From positions 5,208,001 through 5,272,000 of the forward strand of contig NZ_CP109199.1 of assembly GCF_036250065.1 (NCBI RefSeq): a stretch of DNA of 64,000 bases, read 5' to 3'. The position numbers were made by a program, and so were the translations under genes. The notes under the pieces were generated by a model, which did no database searches, was not told the origin of the DNA, and saw only the letters and a list, made by a program, of their open reading frames with translations. Shown here one piece after another: positions 18,018 to 26,311 of the stretch. The first letter of the stretch is position 1; each line of letters begins with the position of its first letter. Source of the DNA: Micromonospora sp. NBC_01699 (GTDB lineage: Bacteria; Actinomycetota; Actinomycetes; Mycobacteriales; Micromonosporaceae).

Positions 18018-18142
18018 CAGCCCACGTTCCGCCCCGGTCGGGCCCGGCCGGGGCAGCCCACGTTCCGCCCCGGTCGGGCCGGGTTCCGACAGCCCACGTT
18101 CCGCCCCCCGGTCGGGCCGGGTTCCGACAGCCCACGTTCCGC
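18018..18142. repeat. Four tandem copies of a 36-38-bp intergenic unit
   Basis: CAGCCCACGTTCCGC occurs at 18018, 18054, 18090 and 18128, embedded in a unit that also contains CCGGTCGGGCC. Spacing is 36, 36 and 38 bases. The array fills the gap between the divergent LLM oxidoreductase and DUF1028 genes, so it lies in or beside both promoters. No open frame or palindromic hairpin explains it fully. Confidence 0.9.
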
Positions 18143-18228
18143 GCGGCCACCGGCTCGGTGGCCGGGCCGGGCCTGCTGTGGCAAAAGGCAGGTCCGTGGC
18201 GGAGCCCGTCGGGTTGTAGCCTCACCGC

Positions 18229-19074
18229 GTGACTTTCTCGATCGTGGCGCGTTCGGACGACGGGCGGCTGCACGGTGTCGCCGTGGCCAGCAAGTTTCTC
18301 GCCGCCGGTGCGGTGGTGCCGGCCGCCGAGGCCGAGGTCGGCGCGCTGGCCACCCAGGCGCACGCCAATCTCGCGTACGGGCCGCAGGGGCTGGCCCTGC
18401 TGCGTACCGGGCTCGGGGCGGCCGACGTGATCGCCGGTCTGGTCGCCGCCGACTCCGGTCGCGCCGCCCGGCAACTCGGCGTCGTCGACGCCGACGGTGG
18501 GGCCGCCACGTACACCGGCGAGGACTGTCACGACTGGGCCGGCGGGCAGGCCGGCGACGGCTGGGCCGCGCAGGGCAACATCCTGGTCGGCCCGGAGGTG
18601 GTGGACGCGATCCGGGATGCCTGGCTGGGTGGCGATGCCCGGCGGCGGTTCGCCGAACGGCTGGTCGACGCGTTACGCGCCGGTGACCGGGCCGGCGGCG
18701 ACCGGCGGGGTCGGCAGAGCGCCGGGCTGCTGGTGGTCGCCCGCCGGGGCGGGTACGGCGGCGGCAGCGACGTGGTGGTGGACCTGCGGGTGGACGACCA
18801 CCCGGATCCGGTGACGGAACTGGCCCGGCTGTTGGACGTACACGTCATGCTCTTCGAACGGCCTGATCCGGCGACCCTGCTCGACCTGACCGGTGAGCTG
18901 GCCGCCGAGGTCGCGGCCCTGCTCACGGCGGCGGGGCACGCCCCGGCGGACGGCGGGGACGTCGCGGTCGACGCGGCGCTGGTGGACTGGGCCGGGGTGG
19001 AGAACCTGGAGGAGCGGATGGTGTCCGGCCGGATCGACCCGGTGGTCCTGGCCCATCTGCGCACCCGCGCCTGA
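18229..19074 (+). CDS. DUF1028 family protein (Ntn-hydrolase-like)
   Basis: The 281-residue product shows the DUF1028 hallmarks: start MTFSIVARS, GVAVASKFLAAGAVVP, ATQAHANLAYGPQGL and the later NILVGPEVVD. The family is predicted to adopt an Ntn-hydrolase fold, with no established reaction. It starts at a GTG and is transcribed away from the LLM oxidoreductase. The C-terminal third (from about residue 200) is a less conserved extension. Confidence 0.88.
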   Translation: MTFSIVARSDDGRLHGVAVASKFLAAGAVVPAAEAEVGALATQAHANLAYGPQGLALLRTGLGAADVIAGLVAADSGRAARQLGVVDADGGAATYTGEDCHDWAGGQAGDGWAAQGNILVGPEVVDAIRDAWLGGDARRRFAERLVDALRAGDRAGGDRRGRQSAGLLVVARRGGYGGGSDVVVDLRVDDHPDPVTELARLLDVHVMLFERPDPATLLDLTGELAAEVAALLTAAGHAPADGGDVAVDAALVDWAGVENLEERMVSGRIDPVVLAHLRTRA

Positions 19075-19170
19075 CCGGGGATCCCCCTGCCGACCGGGGC
19101 TCCCCACCGAGCAGGAATCTCCGGCGGCCGGGGACGCGAGAGAAGCGCTGGCACCAGCATGGCGCCTTCC

Positions 19171-19240
19171 TGAGCCACACTGAGCCATGTTGAGCCAGAT
19201 TGTGTTGCCAGTGGCACCATCGTGTGCCATAGTAATGCCA
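19171..19240 (+). promoter_or_regulatory. Helically phased TGAGCCA/TGCCA array, candidate operator
   Basis: TGAGCCA occurs at 19171, 19181 and 19191, exactly 10 bases apart. Further TGCCA boxes follow at 19206, 19225 and 19236, and the inverted TGGCA at 19212. TGGCAC-CATCGT-GTGCCA (19212-19229) is a palindrome. The last box touches the start codon of the RHH gene. Ribbon-helix-helix proteins commonly bind such tandem short boxes on one face of DNA, so autoregulation by the downstream product is inferred. Confidence 0.6.
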
Positions 19241-19758
19241 TGGACCTGAACCCGTACGTGGCCTCTCTCGGGCGCGAGCTGCTGACAGCCGCGGAGACCG
19301 GCGCTGACGACGACACCGCGTTGATCGAGCGGTTGACCGTGTCGATGGAGTCGGCGATCCGGCTCGCCCTGCTCGAAGCGCTGTCGGACGCCGCCGACGA
19401 GATCACCAGGGAACTGGCTCCCGGCTCGGTCCAGGTTCGCCTGCGTGGCCGTGACCCGGAATTCGTCGTGACACCGCACCTGGTGGAGCAGTCCCGGGAC
19501 GCCGCCACCGACCGGGGTGCCGGGCCGACCGACGATGCCGCGACGGGCTTCGAGGACGGTGCCACCGCGCGCATCAACGTCCGCCTGCCGGAACAGCTCA
19601 AGACCGCGGTCGAGGAAGCGGCCGGCAAGGAGGGCCGGTCGGTCAACGCGTGGCTGGTGCGGGCCGCCTCGATCGCACTGCGGGCCGGGGAGCGCGACCA
19701 CGGATCCGACCGGCGCGGCAAGCCCGGCGCGCAGCGCTACACCGGCTGGGCGCGATAG
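19240..19758 (+). CDS. RHH (HicB-antitoxin-like) DNA-binding protein
   Basis: The 172-residue product ends in a ribbon-helix-helix domain at about 113-150 (ARINVRLPEQLKTAVEEAAG followed by GRSVNAWLVRAASIAL), as in HicB/Arc-type antitoxins. The N-terminal 90 residues are acidic and helical and do not resemble the HicB pseudo-nuclease fold. No HicA or other toxin gene is adjacent; instead a DUF4097 protein and ABC transporter follow. It therefore probably serves as the local transcriptional regulator of those genes. The ATG at 19240 was preferred to the upstream GTG because it begins the first conserved-looking segment MDLNPYVASL. Confidence 0.8.
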   Translation: MDLNPYVASLGRELLTAAETGADDDTALIERLTVSMESAIRLALLEALSDAADEITRELAPGSVQVRLRGRDPEFVVTPHLVEQSRDAATDRGAGPTDDAATGFEDGATARINVRLPEQLKTAVEEAAGKEGRSVNAWLVRAASIALRAGERDHGSDRRGKPGAQRYTGWAR

Positions 19759-19832
19759 CCGAGCCCGGCCCCTTTCCTTCCACGTCCCCTACCAGCGGGG
19801 ATGTTCTTCCGACTCATTCTGAGGGGACAACC

Positions 19833-20681
19833 ATGCCTGTTTTCGCCACCCCGGAACCGATTTCCGTCACGATCGAACTCTCCGTCGGCGACGTACGGCT
19901 CGTCGCGAGCGACCGCACCGACACCGTCGTCGAGGTACGGCCGAGCGACCAGTCCGACGAGTCCGACGTGAAGGCCGCGCAGCAGACCCGCGTCGAGTAC
20001 GCCAACGGCACGTTGACCGTACGCGGGCCGAAGTCCCGCGCATTCGACTTCTCCAAGAAGACCAGGTCGGTCTCCGTGCTCGTCGAACTTCCCACCGGTT
20101 CGGCGGTGAACGGTGACCTGGCGCTCGGGGACTTCCACAGCACCGGCGTACTGGGTGAGTGCCGGTTCAAGACGTCCGTCGGGCACCTCCGGCTCGACCG
20201 GACCGGCCCGCTCCGCCTGAACACCTCCGCCGGCCACATCGCGGTCGACGCGATCGCCGGAAACGCCGACGTCGCCACCGGCACCGGGCGCATTCAGATC
20301 GGCGACATCGACGGTGCCGCGGTCGTCAAGAACTCCAACGGCAACACCGACATCGGCACCGTCACCGGTGAACTGCGTGCGCGTGCGGCCAACGGCGACA
20401 TCTCCGTCGACCGGGCCGATGCCGCGGTGGAGGCCAAGACCTCCAACGGAACCGTTCGCATCGGCGAGGTCGCCCGCGGTTCGGTCACGCTGCACACCGC
20501 GGCCGGCGACCTGGAGGTCGGTATCGCCGCGGGCGCCGCCGCATGGCTCGATCTGAAGACCGGGCACGGCCGGGTGCACAACGCGCTGGACGACATCGGA
20601 CACGAGCCCGAGAAGTCCGAGGAGACCGTCGAAGTCCGTGCCCACACCTCCTTCGGCGACATCACCGTCCGTCGTTCCTGA
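19833..20681 (+). CDS. DUF4097 beta-strand repeat protein
   Basis: The 282-residue product consists of repeated short beta-strands with the pattern G-x-I/L-x-V (DISVDRADAA, GTVRIGEVARG, GHIAVDAIAGNADV), the hallmark of DUF4097/adhesin-like right-handed beta-helix proteins. No signal peptide or membrane helix is visible, so it is likely cytoplasmic. It starts at an ATG behind GAGGGGA. It sits between the RHH gene and the ABC transporter in one direction with short gaps, suggesting an operon. Its biochemical role is not known. Confidence 0.88.
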   Translation: MPVFATPEPISVTIELSVGDVRLVASDRTDTVVEVRPSDQSDESDVKAAQQTRVEYANGTLTVRGPKSRAFDFSKKTRSVSVLVELPTGSAVNGDLALGDFHSTGVLGECRFKTSVGHLRLDRTGPLRLNTSAGHIAVDAIAGNADVATGTGRIQIGDIDGAAVVKNSNGNTDIGTVTGELRARAANGDISVDRADAAVEAKTSNGTVRIGEVARGSVTLHTAAGDLEVGIAAGAAAWLDLKTGHGRVHNALDDIGHEPEKSEETVEVRAHTSFGDITVRRS

Positions 20682-20732
20682 GCAGACCCCCGTCCGCTGT
20701 TCCTGACCAGACACCTCTCGAAGGGGACCCCC

Positions 20733-21689
20733 ATGACCACGCCATCCCAGTCGGCGATCACGGCGACCGGACTGCACCGGTCGTTCGGCGACCACGTCGT
20801 ACTCGACGGAATCGACCTGGACGTCCCACGGGGCACCGTCTTCTCGCTGCTCGGCGCGAACGGAGCCGGCAAGACCACCATGGTCAAGATCTTGTCCACC
20901 CTGATCCGAGCCGACGGGGGCAGCGCGCGGATCGCCGGCCACGACCTGGCCACCGAGCCCGAGGCGGTCCGCGCCGCGATCGGGGTCACCGGCCAGTTCT
21001 CCGCGGTCGACAACCTGCTGACCGGCCGGGAGAACCTGACCCTGATGGCCGACCTGCATCACCTGGGCCGGGCGGCGGGCAGGCGCAGGGTCGCCGAACT
21101 GCTCGACCAGTTCGACCTGGTCGACGCGGCCGGGAAACCGGCCGTCACGTACTCCGGCGGCATGCGCAGGCGGCTCGACCTGGCGATGACCCTGGTCGGC
21201 ACCCCCCGGGTGATCTTCCTCGACGAGCCGACCACCGGGCTGGACCCGCGCAGTCGCCGTGGCATGTGGCAGATCGTGCGGGAGCTGGTCGCGGGCGGCG
21301 TCACCATCTTCCTCACCACGCAGTACCTGGAGGAGGCCGACGAGCTCGCCGACCGGATAGCGGTACTGGACCATGGCAAGATCGTCGCCGAGGGCACCGC
21401 CGACGAGCTCAAGCGCCGCATCCCCGGCGGTCACATCCTGCTCCGGTTCGCCAGCCTCGGCGACCTCGAATCCGCCGCTCCCGCCGTCGGTCAGGCGTCC
21501 CGTGACAGCGACACGCTCGCCCTGCGGGTGCCGCACGACGGCAGCCTCCGTGCACTGAAGGCCCTGCTCGACCGACTCGACGAGAACGCCGTCGAGGTCG
21601 ACTCGCTGAGCATGCACACCCCCGACCTCGACGACGTCTTCCTCGCCCTCACCGGCAACCCCGACAACCAGAAGGTGGCCACGCGATGA
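20733..21689 (+). CDS. DrrA-type ABC transporter ATP-binding protein
   Basis: The 318-residue product has a Walker A GANGAGKTT (about 48-56), Q-loop region VTGQFSAVDNLLTG, signature YSGGMRRRLDLA, Walker B VIFLDEPTTGLDP and an H-loop-like TTQYLEEAD. The C-terminal extension is characteristic of the daunorubicin-resistance (DrrA) subfamily, which energises ABC-2 exporters of drugs or lipids. The GGCATGCGCAGG-encoded MRRRLDL after the signature also fits DrrA. It starts behind GAAGGGGA and overlaps the permease start by four bases. Confidence 0.93.
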   Translation: MTTPSQSAITATGLHRSFGDHVVLDGIDLDVPRGTVFSLLGANGAGKTTMVKILSTLIRADGGSARIAGHDLATEPEAVRAAIGVTGQFSAVDNLLTGRENLTLMADLHHLGRAAGRRRVAELLDQFDLVDAAGKPAVTYSGGMRRRLDLAMTLVGTPRVIFLDEPTTGLDPRSRRGMWQIVRELVAGGVTIFLTTQYLEEADELADRIAVLDHGKIVAEGTADELKRRIPGGHILLRFASLGDLESAAPAVGQASRDSDTLALRVPHDGSLRALKALLDRLDENAVEVDSLSMHTPDLDDVFLALTGNPDNQKVATR

Positions 21690-22477
21690 GCACCGTGTCG
21701 TACGCACTGACCGACTCGGCGACGATGCTGCGCCGCAACCTCAGGCGAATGGCGCGCTATCCGTCGATGACGGTGACGCTCGTCGGCATGCCGATCGTCT
21801 TCCTGCTGCTGTTCGTCTACGTCTTCGGCGGCACACTCGGCGCCGGGCTCGGCGGCCCCTCCGGCGGACGGGCGGAGTACGTCAACTACGTCACCCCCGC
21901 GATCATCCTGATGGCGATCACCGCCGCGGTTCAGGGCACCAGCATCTCGGTCGCCATGGACATGACCGAGGGCATCGTCGACCGGTTCCGCACCATGGCC
22001 ATCGCCCGGGTTTCGGTCCTGACCGGACACGTCATCGGCAGCCTCGTCCAGACGATGCTCAGCGTTGCGGTGGTCATCGGGGTCGCACTGCTCATCGGCT
22101 TCCGGCCGTCGGCGGGTCCCGTCGACTGGCTCGCCCTCGTCGGCGTACTGCTGATGATGACCTTCGCCTTCGTCTGGCTGTCGGTCGCGCTCGGTCTGGT
22201 CAGCAAGACCGTCGAGTCGTCGAGCAACGTCGGCCTGCCGCTGGTCCTGCTGCCGTTCCTCGGCAGCGGGTTCGTCCCGACCGACTCGATGCCCACCGCG
22301 CTGCGCTGGTTCGCCGAGTACCAGCCGTTCACCCCGCTCATCGAGACCATCCGCGGGCTCCTGATGGGCACTCCGATCGGGAACAGCGCCGTCATCGCCA
22401 TCGGCTGGTGTGTCGTCATCACCCTCGGCAGCTACCTCTGGTCGAAGAAGCTGTTCAACCGCGAGTCCACCCGATAG
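21686..22477 (+). CDS. DrrB-type ABC-2 transporter permease
   Basis: The 263-residue product has six hydrophobic segments typical of ABC-2 permeases, including MTVTLVGMPIVFLLLFVYVF near the N-terminus and the conserved loop LVLLPFLGSGFVPTDSMPTA before the last helices. The ATG overlaps the ATPase stop codon (ATGA), so the two are translated together. Together they should form an efflux pump; the substrate is unknown. A bipartite hairpin lies about 25 bases after the stop. Confidence 0.93.
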   Translation: MSTVSYALTDSATMLRRNLRRMARYPSMTVTLVGMPIVFLLLFVYVFGGTLGAGLGGPSGGRAEYVNYVTPAIILMAITAAVQGTSISVAMDMTEGIVDRFRTMAIARVSVLTGHVIGSLVQTMLSVAVVIGVALLIGFRPSAGPVDWLALVGVLLMMTFAFVWLSVALGLVSKTVESSSNVGLPLVLLPFLGSGFVPTDSMPTALRWFAEYQPFTPLIETIRGLLMGTPIGNSAVIAIGWCVVITLGSYLWSKKLFNRESTR

Positions 22478-22501
22478 ATCGGACAACGACCGCACCCGCG
22501 G

Positions 22502-22567
22502 GATGCCCTCTCGGCTCGGTGGTACGGAAGCTCGGACAGCTTCCAGACGCCCTGCCGGGAGGGCATC
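22502..22567 (+). terminator. Nested hairpin after the ABC operon
   Basis: GATGCCCTCTCGG (22502-22514) pairs with CCGGGAGGGCATC (22555-22567) with one mismatch. Inside lies a perfect 7-bp hairpin (GGAAGCT 22526-22532, AGCTTCC 22538-22544). The nested arrangement after the permease stop fits a strong terminator. Confidence 0.7.
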
Positions 22568-22675
22568 GGTCTATCCGTTCCCGCCGCTCGTGCTGTCAGC
22601 GGCGACCCAAGACCACATTTAACAAACTTAATGAAACCTTGACACAGACCCCCATTTATCGAAAGACTCCGATGC

Positions 22676-22689
22676 AGAGAGCGCTCTCC
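22676..22689 (+). promoter_or_regulatory. LacI-family-like palindrome upstream of the S1 protease
   Basis: GAGAGCGCTCTC (22677-22688) is a perfect 12-base palindrome; the 14-base window matches the CebR box TGGGAGCGCTCCCA at 10 positions. It lies about 85 bases before the protease start and about 30 bases after a TTGACA hexamer (22639-22644), so it could be an operator. Which regulator uses it is unknown. Confidence 0.4.
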
Positions 22690-22774
22690 TTCCCCCTCGA
22701 CACCAGCCAGCACGACCGAGCCGCCCCGGAGTCCACACCGGAGGCGTGCCGTCGGCGTGCACGGAAGGACTCCG

Positions 22775-24322
22775 ATGATCCGTACCGTCAAGGGGCTCGG
22801 GATCGCCGCGGTGGCACTCACCGCGACCACCCTGCTGCCCTCGACGAGTTTCGCCGAGACCACCCCCACAGTCGGCACACCCGCCGCGGCGGCCCGGTTC
22901 GACATGGCCCCCGGCATGGTCGCGGCGATGCGCCGCGACCTGGGGCTCACCGACGACCAGATCGCGTCCCGCCTCGCCACCGAGGCGGCTGCCCCGGCCG
23001 TCGAGAAACGGCTGCGCGACCGGCTCGGCCCGGTGTTCGGCGGCGCCTGGATCCCCGCCGGCGCCGACCGGCTCACCGTCGCGGTCACCGACCCGGCCGC
23101 CGCCACCGTCGTCCGCGCGGCGGGCGCGAACGCGACGGTTGTCGCCCGCGGCGCGGCCCACCTCGACGCCGCGTTCCGGTCCCTGGACCGCAACGCGGCC
23201 AAGGCCACCGGCGGCACGATCCACGGCTGGTACGTCGACGTCGAGCACAACCGGGTCGTCGTGACCGCCGGACCCGGCGGCACACCGGCGGCGACGGCGT
23301 TCGCGCACGACAGCGGCGCGGGCGCGGTCACCGTGGTCGAGACCGCCGAGGCACCCAAACCGATGTACGACATCCGCGGCGGCGACCAGTACGTCATCAA
23401 CGGCAACACCCTCTGCTCGGTCGGCTTCGCCGTCGCCGGTGGATTCGTCAGCGCCGGCCACTGCGGCGGCACCGGCAGCCCGACGCTCGGCTACAACAAC
23501 GTCTCGCAGGGCACCTTCGCCGGCTCGTCGTTCCCCGGCAACGACTACGCGTGGATCCGGACCAACGGCTCGTGGACCCCGCAGCCGTGGGTCAACAACT
23601 ACTCCGGCGGCAACGCCGTCGTGGCCGGCTCGCAGGACGCGGCGATCGGCAGTTCGGTCTGCCGCTCCGGCCGTACGACGGGTTGGCGCTGCGGCACGAT
23701 CCTGGGCCGCAACGAGACCATCGTCTACGCCCAGGGTGCCGTCTCCGGCATGTCCCGCAGCAACGCGTGCGCCGAGCCGGGCGACTCCGGCGGCGCCTGG
23801 ATCTCGGGCAACCAGGCCCAGGGCGTCACCTCCGGCGGTACGGGCAACTGTTCCACCGGCGGCACGATGTGGTTCCAGCCGGTGAACGAGATCCTCGGCG
23901 CGTACGGGCTCTCGCTGACCACCTCGGGCGGCGGGGGCAGCGCCAGTTCCCTGGTCAGCAACTGGAACAACAAGTGCATCGACGTACCGAACTCGAACTT
24001 CTCCGACGGGGTCCTGCTCCAGATGTGGGGCTGCAACTCCACCAACGCGCAGCGGTGGACCTTCGTCAACGGCACGTTGCAGACCTCGAACAACAAGTGC
24101 ATGGACGTCGCGTGGGGCTCCGTCGCGAACGGCGCCGTGATCCAGATCGTCACGTGCAGCGGCAACCCGGCCCAGCAGTTCGTGCTCTCCGCCGCCGGGG
24201 ACCTGGTCAATCCGCAGGCCAACAAGTGCGTCGACATCGAGGGCTGGAACTCCGGTGACGGGGCGCGACTGGTCATCTGGGACTGCGCCGGCACGGCCAA
24301 CCAGAAGTGGCGCCGCGGCTGA
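22775..24322 (+). CDS. Secreted S1 (streptogrisin/alpha-lytic type) serine protease with ricin-type domain
   Basis: The 515-residue pre-pro-enzyme has a signal peptide (about 1-27, ending SFA-ET), an alpha-lytic-protease-like pro-region (about 35-195, with KATGGTIHGWYVDVEHNRVVVTAG), and a mature S1 domain (about 205-385). The triad is His in SAGHCGG, Asp in NDYAW and Ser in GDSGGAW. A Gly/Ser linker leads to a C-terminal ricin B/CBM13 domain (about 392-515) with three QxW-type repeats (QRWTF, QQFVL, QKWRR) and conserved NNKCIDV-like units. It should digest extracellular protein while held on carbohydrate. GAAGGAC lies before the ATG at 22775. Confidence 0.95.
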   Translation: MIRTVKGLGIAAVALTATTLLPSTSFAETTPTVGTPAAAARFDMAPGMVAAMRRDLGLTDDQIASRLATEAAAPAVEKRLRDRLGPVFGGAWIPAGADRLTVAVTDPAAATVVRAAGANATVVARGAAHLDAAFRSLDRNAAKATGGTIHGWYVDVEHNRVVVTAGPGGTPAATAFAHDSGAGAVTVVETAEAPKPMYDIRGGDQYVINGNTLCSVGFAVAGGFVSAGHCGGTGSPTLGYNNVSQGTFAGSSFPGNDYAWIRTNGSWTPQPWVNNYSGGNAVVAGSQDAAIGSSVCRSGRTTGWRCGTILGRNETIVYAQGAVSGMSRSNACAEPGDSGGAWISGNQAQGVTSGGTGNCSTGGTMWFQPVNEILGAYGLSLTTSGGGGSASSLVSNWNNKCIDVPNSNFSDGVLLQMWGCNSTNAQRWTFVNGTLQTSNNKCMDVAWGSVANGAVIQIVTCSGNPAQQFVLSAAGDLVNPQANKCVDIEGWNSGDGARLVIWDCAGTANQKWRRG

Positions 24323-24348
24323 GGACGTACCGCCCGATGTTTTCTCGC

Positions 24349-24398
24349 GGCGTCGCCCGCCGGTCGGACCCGGACCGGTCCGGCCGGTGGGCGACGCC
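24349..24398. terminator. Shared terminator between convergent genes
   Basis: GGCGTCGCCCGCCGG (24349-24363) and CCGGTGGGCGACGCC (24384-24398) form a 15-bp stem with one G-T pair. It lies between the protease and PAP2 stop codons and can serve both strands. Confidence 0.8.
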
Positions 24399-24406
24399 GG
24401 GCCCGG

Positions 24407-25288
24407 TCAGCCCCGGTGTCGGGGCACCACCCGGTAGACGCTGACCAGCAGCAACGCCATCATCACGCTGGCCGTGCCGGCGATCGCCGAGGCGCCGCCC
24501 AGGTAGGCGTCGAACAGCCTCGGGCGGTTCAGCTCCTCGACCGGAATGGACAGCACCTCGTCGGTCGAGTACAACGCGTACCCGGCGACGGCCAGCAGCA
24601 CCAGCCCGGCCAGCCCGAACAGGGTCACCGCCCGCCAGTGCGCGTCCTGCGACTCCACCTGGGCGTCCTCCCGCTGGAACAGCAGCAGCAGGATGCCGGC
24701 GACCGCGGCCCACGCACCGACGATCAGCAGCGAGGCCACAGCGTCGCTGGGCCGGTGCCAGCCGGCCGACAGGGTGGCCACCCCGGCCAGCGCCGTGTAC
24801 GCCACGGCGACCAGCGCCCCCCAGGCGCGGACCTTGGGCGGCAGCACCAGGACCAGCGCCACGGCGACCGCGGCGGCGATCGTGGTGTGCCCGCTGGGCA
24901 GGCTGTTGCCGGCACCGGCCCGTTCCGGGTCGACGCCGAAGTCCGGCCGGTGGATGAGGTATTTCAGCACCTGGGTGGTGACGTTGGCCCCGACGACGAG
25001 CAGGGTCGCGACCACGGCCAGCGCCACCCGGCCCCGGATCAGCGCGATGAAGCCGATCACCGCGGTCGCGGCGACCAGGGAGACCACCGACATCGCGTTG
25101 AGTACGGTGCCGACCAGCTCGTCGATGTGATCCTGGCCGATCTGGTTGCCGGTCAACGCGATGGTGTCGAGTAGTTGACCGTGCTCGGTGCGTACGGCGA
25201 ACCGCCAGATCAGGAGGAACGCAGCCACCTGGACGGCGGTCAGCAGGACCAGCCACGCCACCGTCAACGCCGTTCTCCGCCCATGCAC
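24407..25288 (-). CDS. PAP2-family phosphatase, integral membrane
   Basis: The 293-residue product has about six to seven membrane helices and the PAP2 active-site motifs: KYLIHRP (C1), PSGHTT (C2) and SAGWHRPSDA (C3, with the His nucleophile partner). Members dephosphorylate lipid phosphates such as undecaprenyl pyrophosphate or phosphatidic acid at the outer membrane face. The C-terminal part adds two helices beyond the catalytic core. The start is taken as GTG at 25288, beginning VHGRRTALTVAWLVLL; the much longer upstream frame is shadow of the DUF3159 gene. Confidence 0.9.
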   Translation of the reverse strand: MHGRRTALTVAWLVLLTAVQVAAFLLIWRFAVRTEHGQLLDTIALTGNQIGQDHIDELVGTVLNAMSVVSLVAATAVIGFIALIRGRVALAVVATLLVVGANVTTQVLKYLIHRPDFGVDPERAGAGNSLPSGHTTIAAAVAVALVLVLPPKVRAWGALVAVAYTALAGVATLSAGWHRPSDAVASLLIVGAWAAVAGILLLLFQREDAQVESQDAHWRAVTLFGLAGLVLLAVAGYALYSTDEVLSIPVEELNRPRLFDAYLGGASAIAGTASVMMALLLVSVYRVVPRHRG

Positions 25289-25391
25289 CCGGCCACCGTA
25301 ACGAACTCCCCCGGTACAGCAAATCGGCGGTCGGATCCCCGCGTACCGAGCCGTCGGGGCCGCGTCCGGGGAGTCTGCGCGAGGCCATAAG

Positions 25392-25405
25392 TTAGGCTCC
25401 CCTAA
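25392..25405 (+). promoter_or_regulatory. Candidate iron box (DtxR/IdeR type)
   Basis: TTAGGCTCCCCTAA matches 12 of the last 14 positions of the IdeR/DmdR consensus, whose half-site is TTAGG/CCTAA. It lies 19 bases before the start codon of the DUF3159 gene, overlapping the expected promoter or leader. Only one such site is seen in the window. Confidence 0.35.
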
Positions 25406-25423
25406 GACATGCGGAGGTGGTCG

Positions 25424-26086
25424 ATGGCGCTCGACCGGGACCGGCCCGAATCCCTCGCCGACCTGCTCGGCGGCCGACGCGGCGGCTGGGATGCCACCGT
25501 GCCGCCGGTTGCCTTCGGCGTCGGCTGGCTGCTCGCCGACGGCTCGGTCTGGTACGGCACCCTCGCCGCGCTCGTCGTCGGGGTCGCGGTCGCCGGCTGG
25601 CGGCTGCGCCGGGGCGACCGGCCCGCCTCGGTGCTGGTCGGCCTGCTCGCCGTCTGCCTCGCCGCCCTCGTCGTCCTGCGCACCGGACGGGCCAGCGACT
25701 TCTTCCTGCTGCAACTCGTCTCGAACGCGGCCAGCGCACTGGCCTGGTTGGTCAGCATTTTGCTGCGCTGGCCGCTGCTCGGCGTGGTGGTCGGCACCCT
25801 GCTCGGCCAACGTGGACGGTGGCGGCGCGACCCGGACCTGCTGCGCGCCTACCGCCGGGGCAGTTGGGTGTGGGTCTGCCAGTACCTGGTCCGGCTGTTG
25901 GTCTTCGTCCCGCTCTACGCCGCCGACCAGGTGGTGGCGCTGGTCGGCGCCCGGGTGGCGCTGACCTGGCCGCTGGTGGCCGGGTGCGTGGCGGTGAGCT
26001 GGTGGGTGATCCGGCGGACCCTGCCGGCCGGCCACCCCGGGCTGCGGCACCCGGTCGACCCGGCGCCGGCCCCTGCACCACGGTAG
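25424..26086 (+). CDS. DUF3159 membrane protein
   Basis: The 220-residue product has five hydrophobic segments and the DUF3159 layout: N-terminal ESLADLLGGRRGGWDATVPPVAFGVGW and the later ASDFFLLQLVSNAASALAW. The family is actinobacterial and uncharacterised. GGAGG at 25413-25417 is six bases before the ATG at 25424, which decides against the in-frame ATG at 25409. A terminator hairpin follows at 26133-26166. Confidence 0.9.
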   Translation: MALDRDRPESLADLLGGRRGGWDATVPPVAFGVGWLLADGSVWYGTLAALVVGVAVAGWRLRRGDRPASVLVGLLAVCLAALVVLRTGRASDFFLLQLVSNAASALAWLVSILLRWPLLGVVVGTLLGQRGRWRRDPDLLRAYRRGSWVWVCQYLVRLLVFVPLYAADQVVALVGARVALTWPLVAGCVAVSWWVIRRTLPAGHPGLRHPVDPAPAPAPR

Positions 26087-26132
26087 GAGCGGCGCCGGCG
26101 CGGACGAAGCAACCGATGGAGCAGAACGAAGG

Positions 26133-26166
26133 CGGAGAGGCCGCCACGGGGGGAGCGGCCTCTCCG
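26133..26166 (+). terminator. Terminator of the DUF3159 gene
   Basis: CGGAGAGGCCGC (26133-26144) and GCGGCCTCTCCG (26155-26166) form a perfect 12-bp stem with a 10-base loop. Confidence 0.8.
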
Positions 26167-26311
26167 TCCGAGAACGGTACCCCGCACCGGAGCCCGGCGC
26201 GAGTCGAGAAAGCGTGCCGCGCAAGGAATTTATCCGTACGGGAGGTGGAACCGGGCGGGTGACACCGTGGTGCCACCCGCCCGGGGGTCGTACGCCGGCG
26301 CTTTCGCCGGG

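Noticed and set aside
18018-18142. The tandem repeat as a CRISPR array
   Set aside because: The intervals between copies are also repeated, so there are no unique spacers, and no cas genes are present.
19240-19758. A HicAB toxin-antitoxin pair
   Set aside because: No HicA-sized gene lies on either side; only the RHH C-terminal domain resembles HicB.
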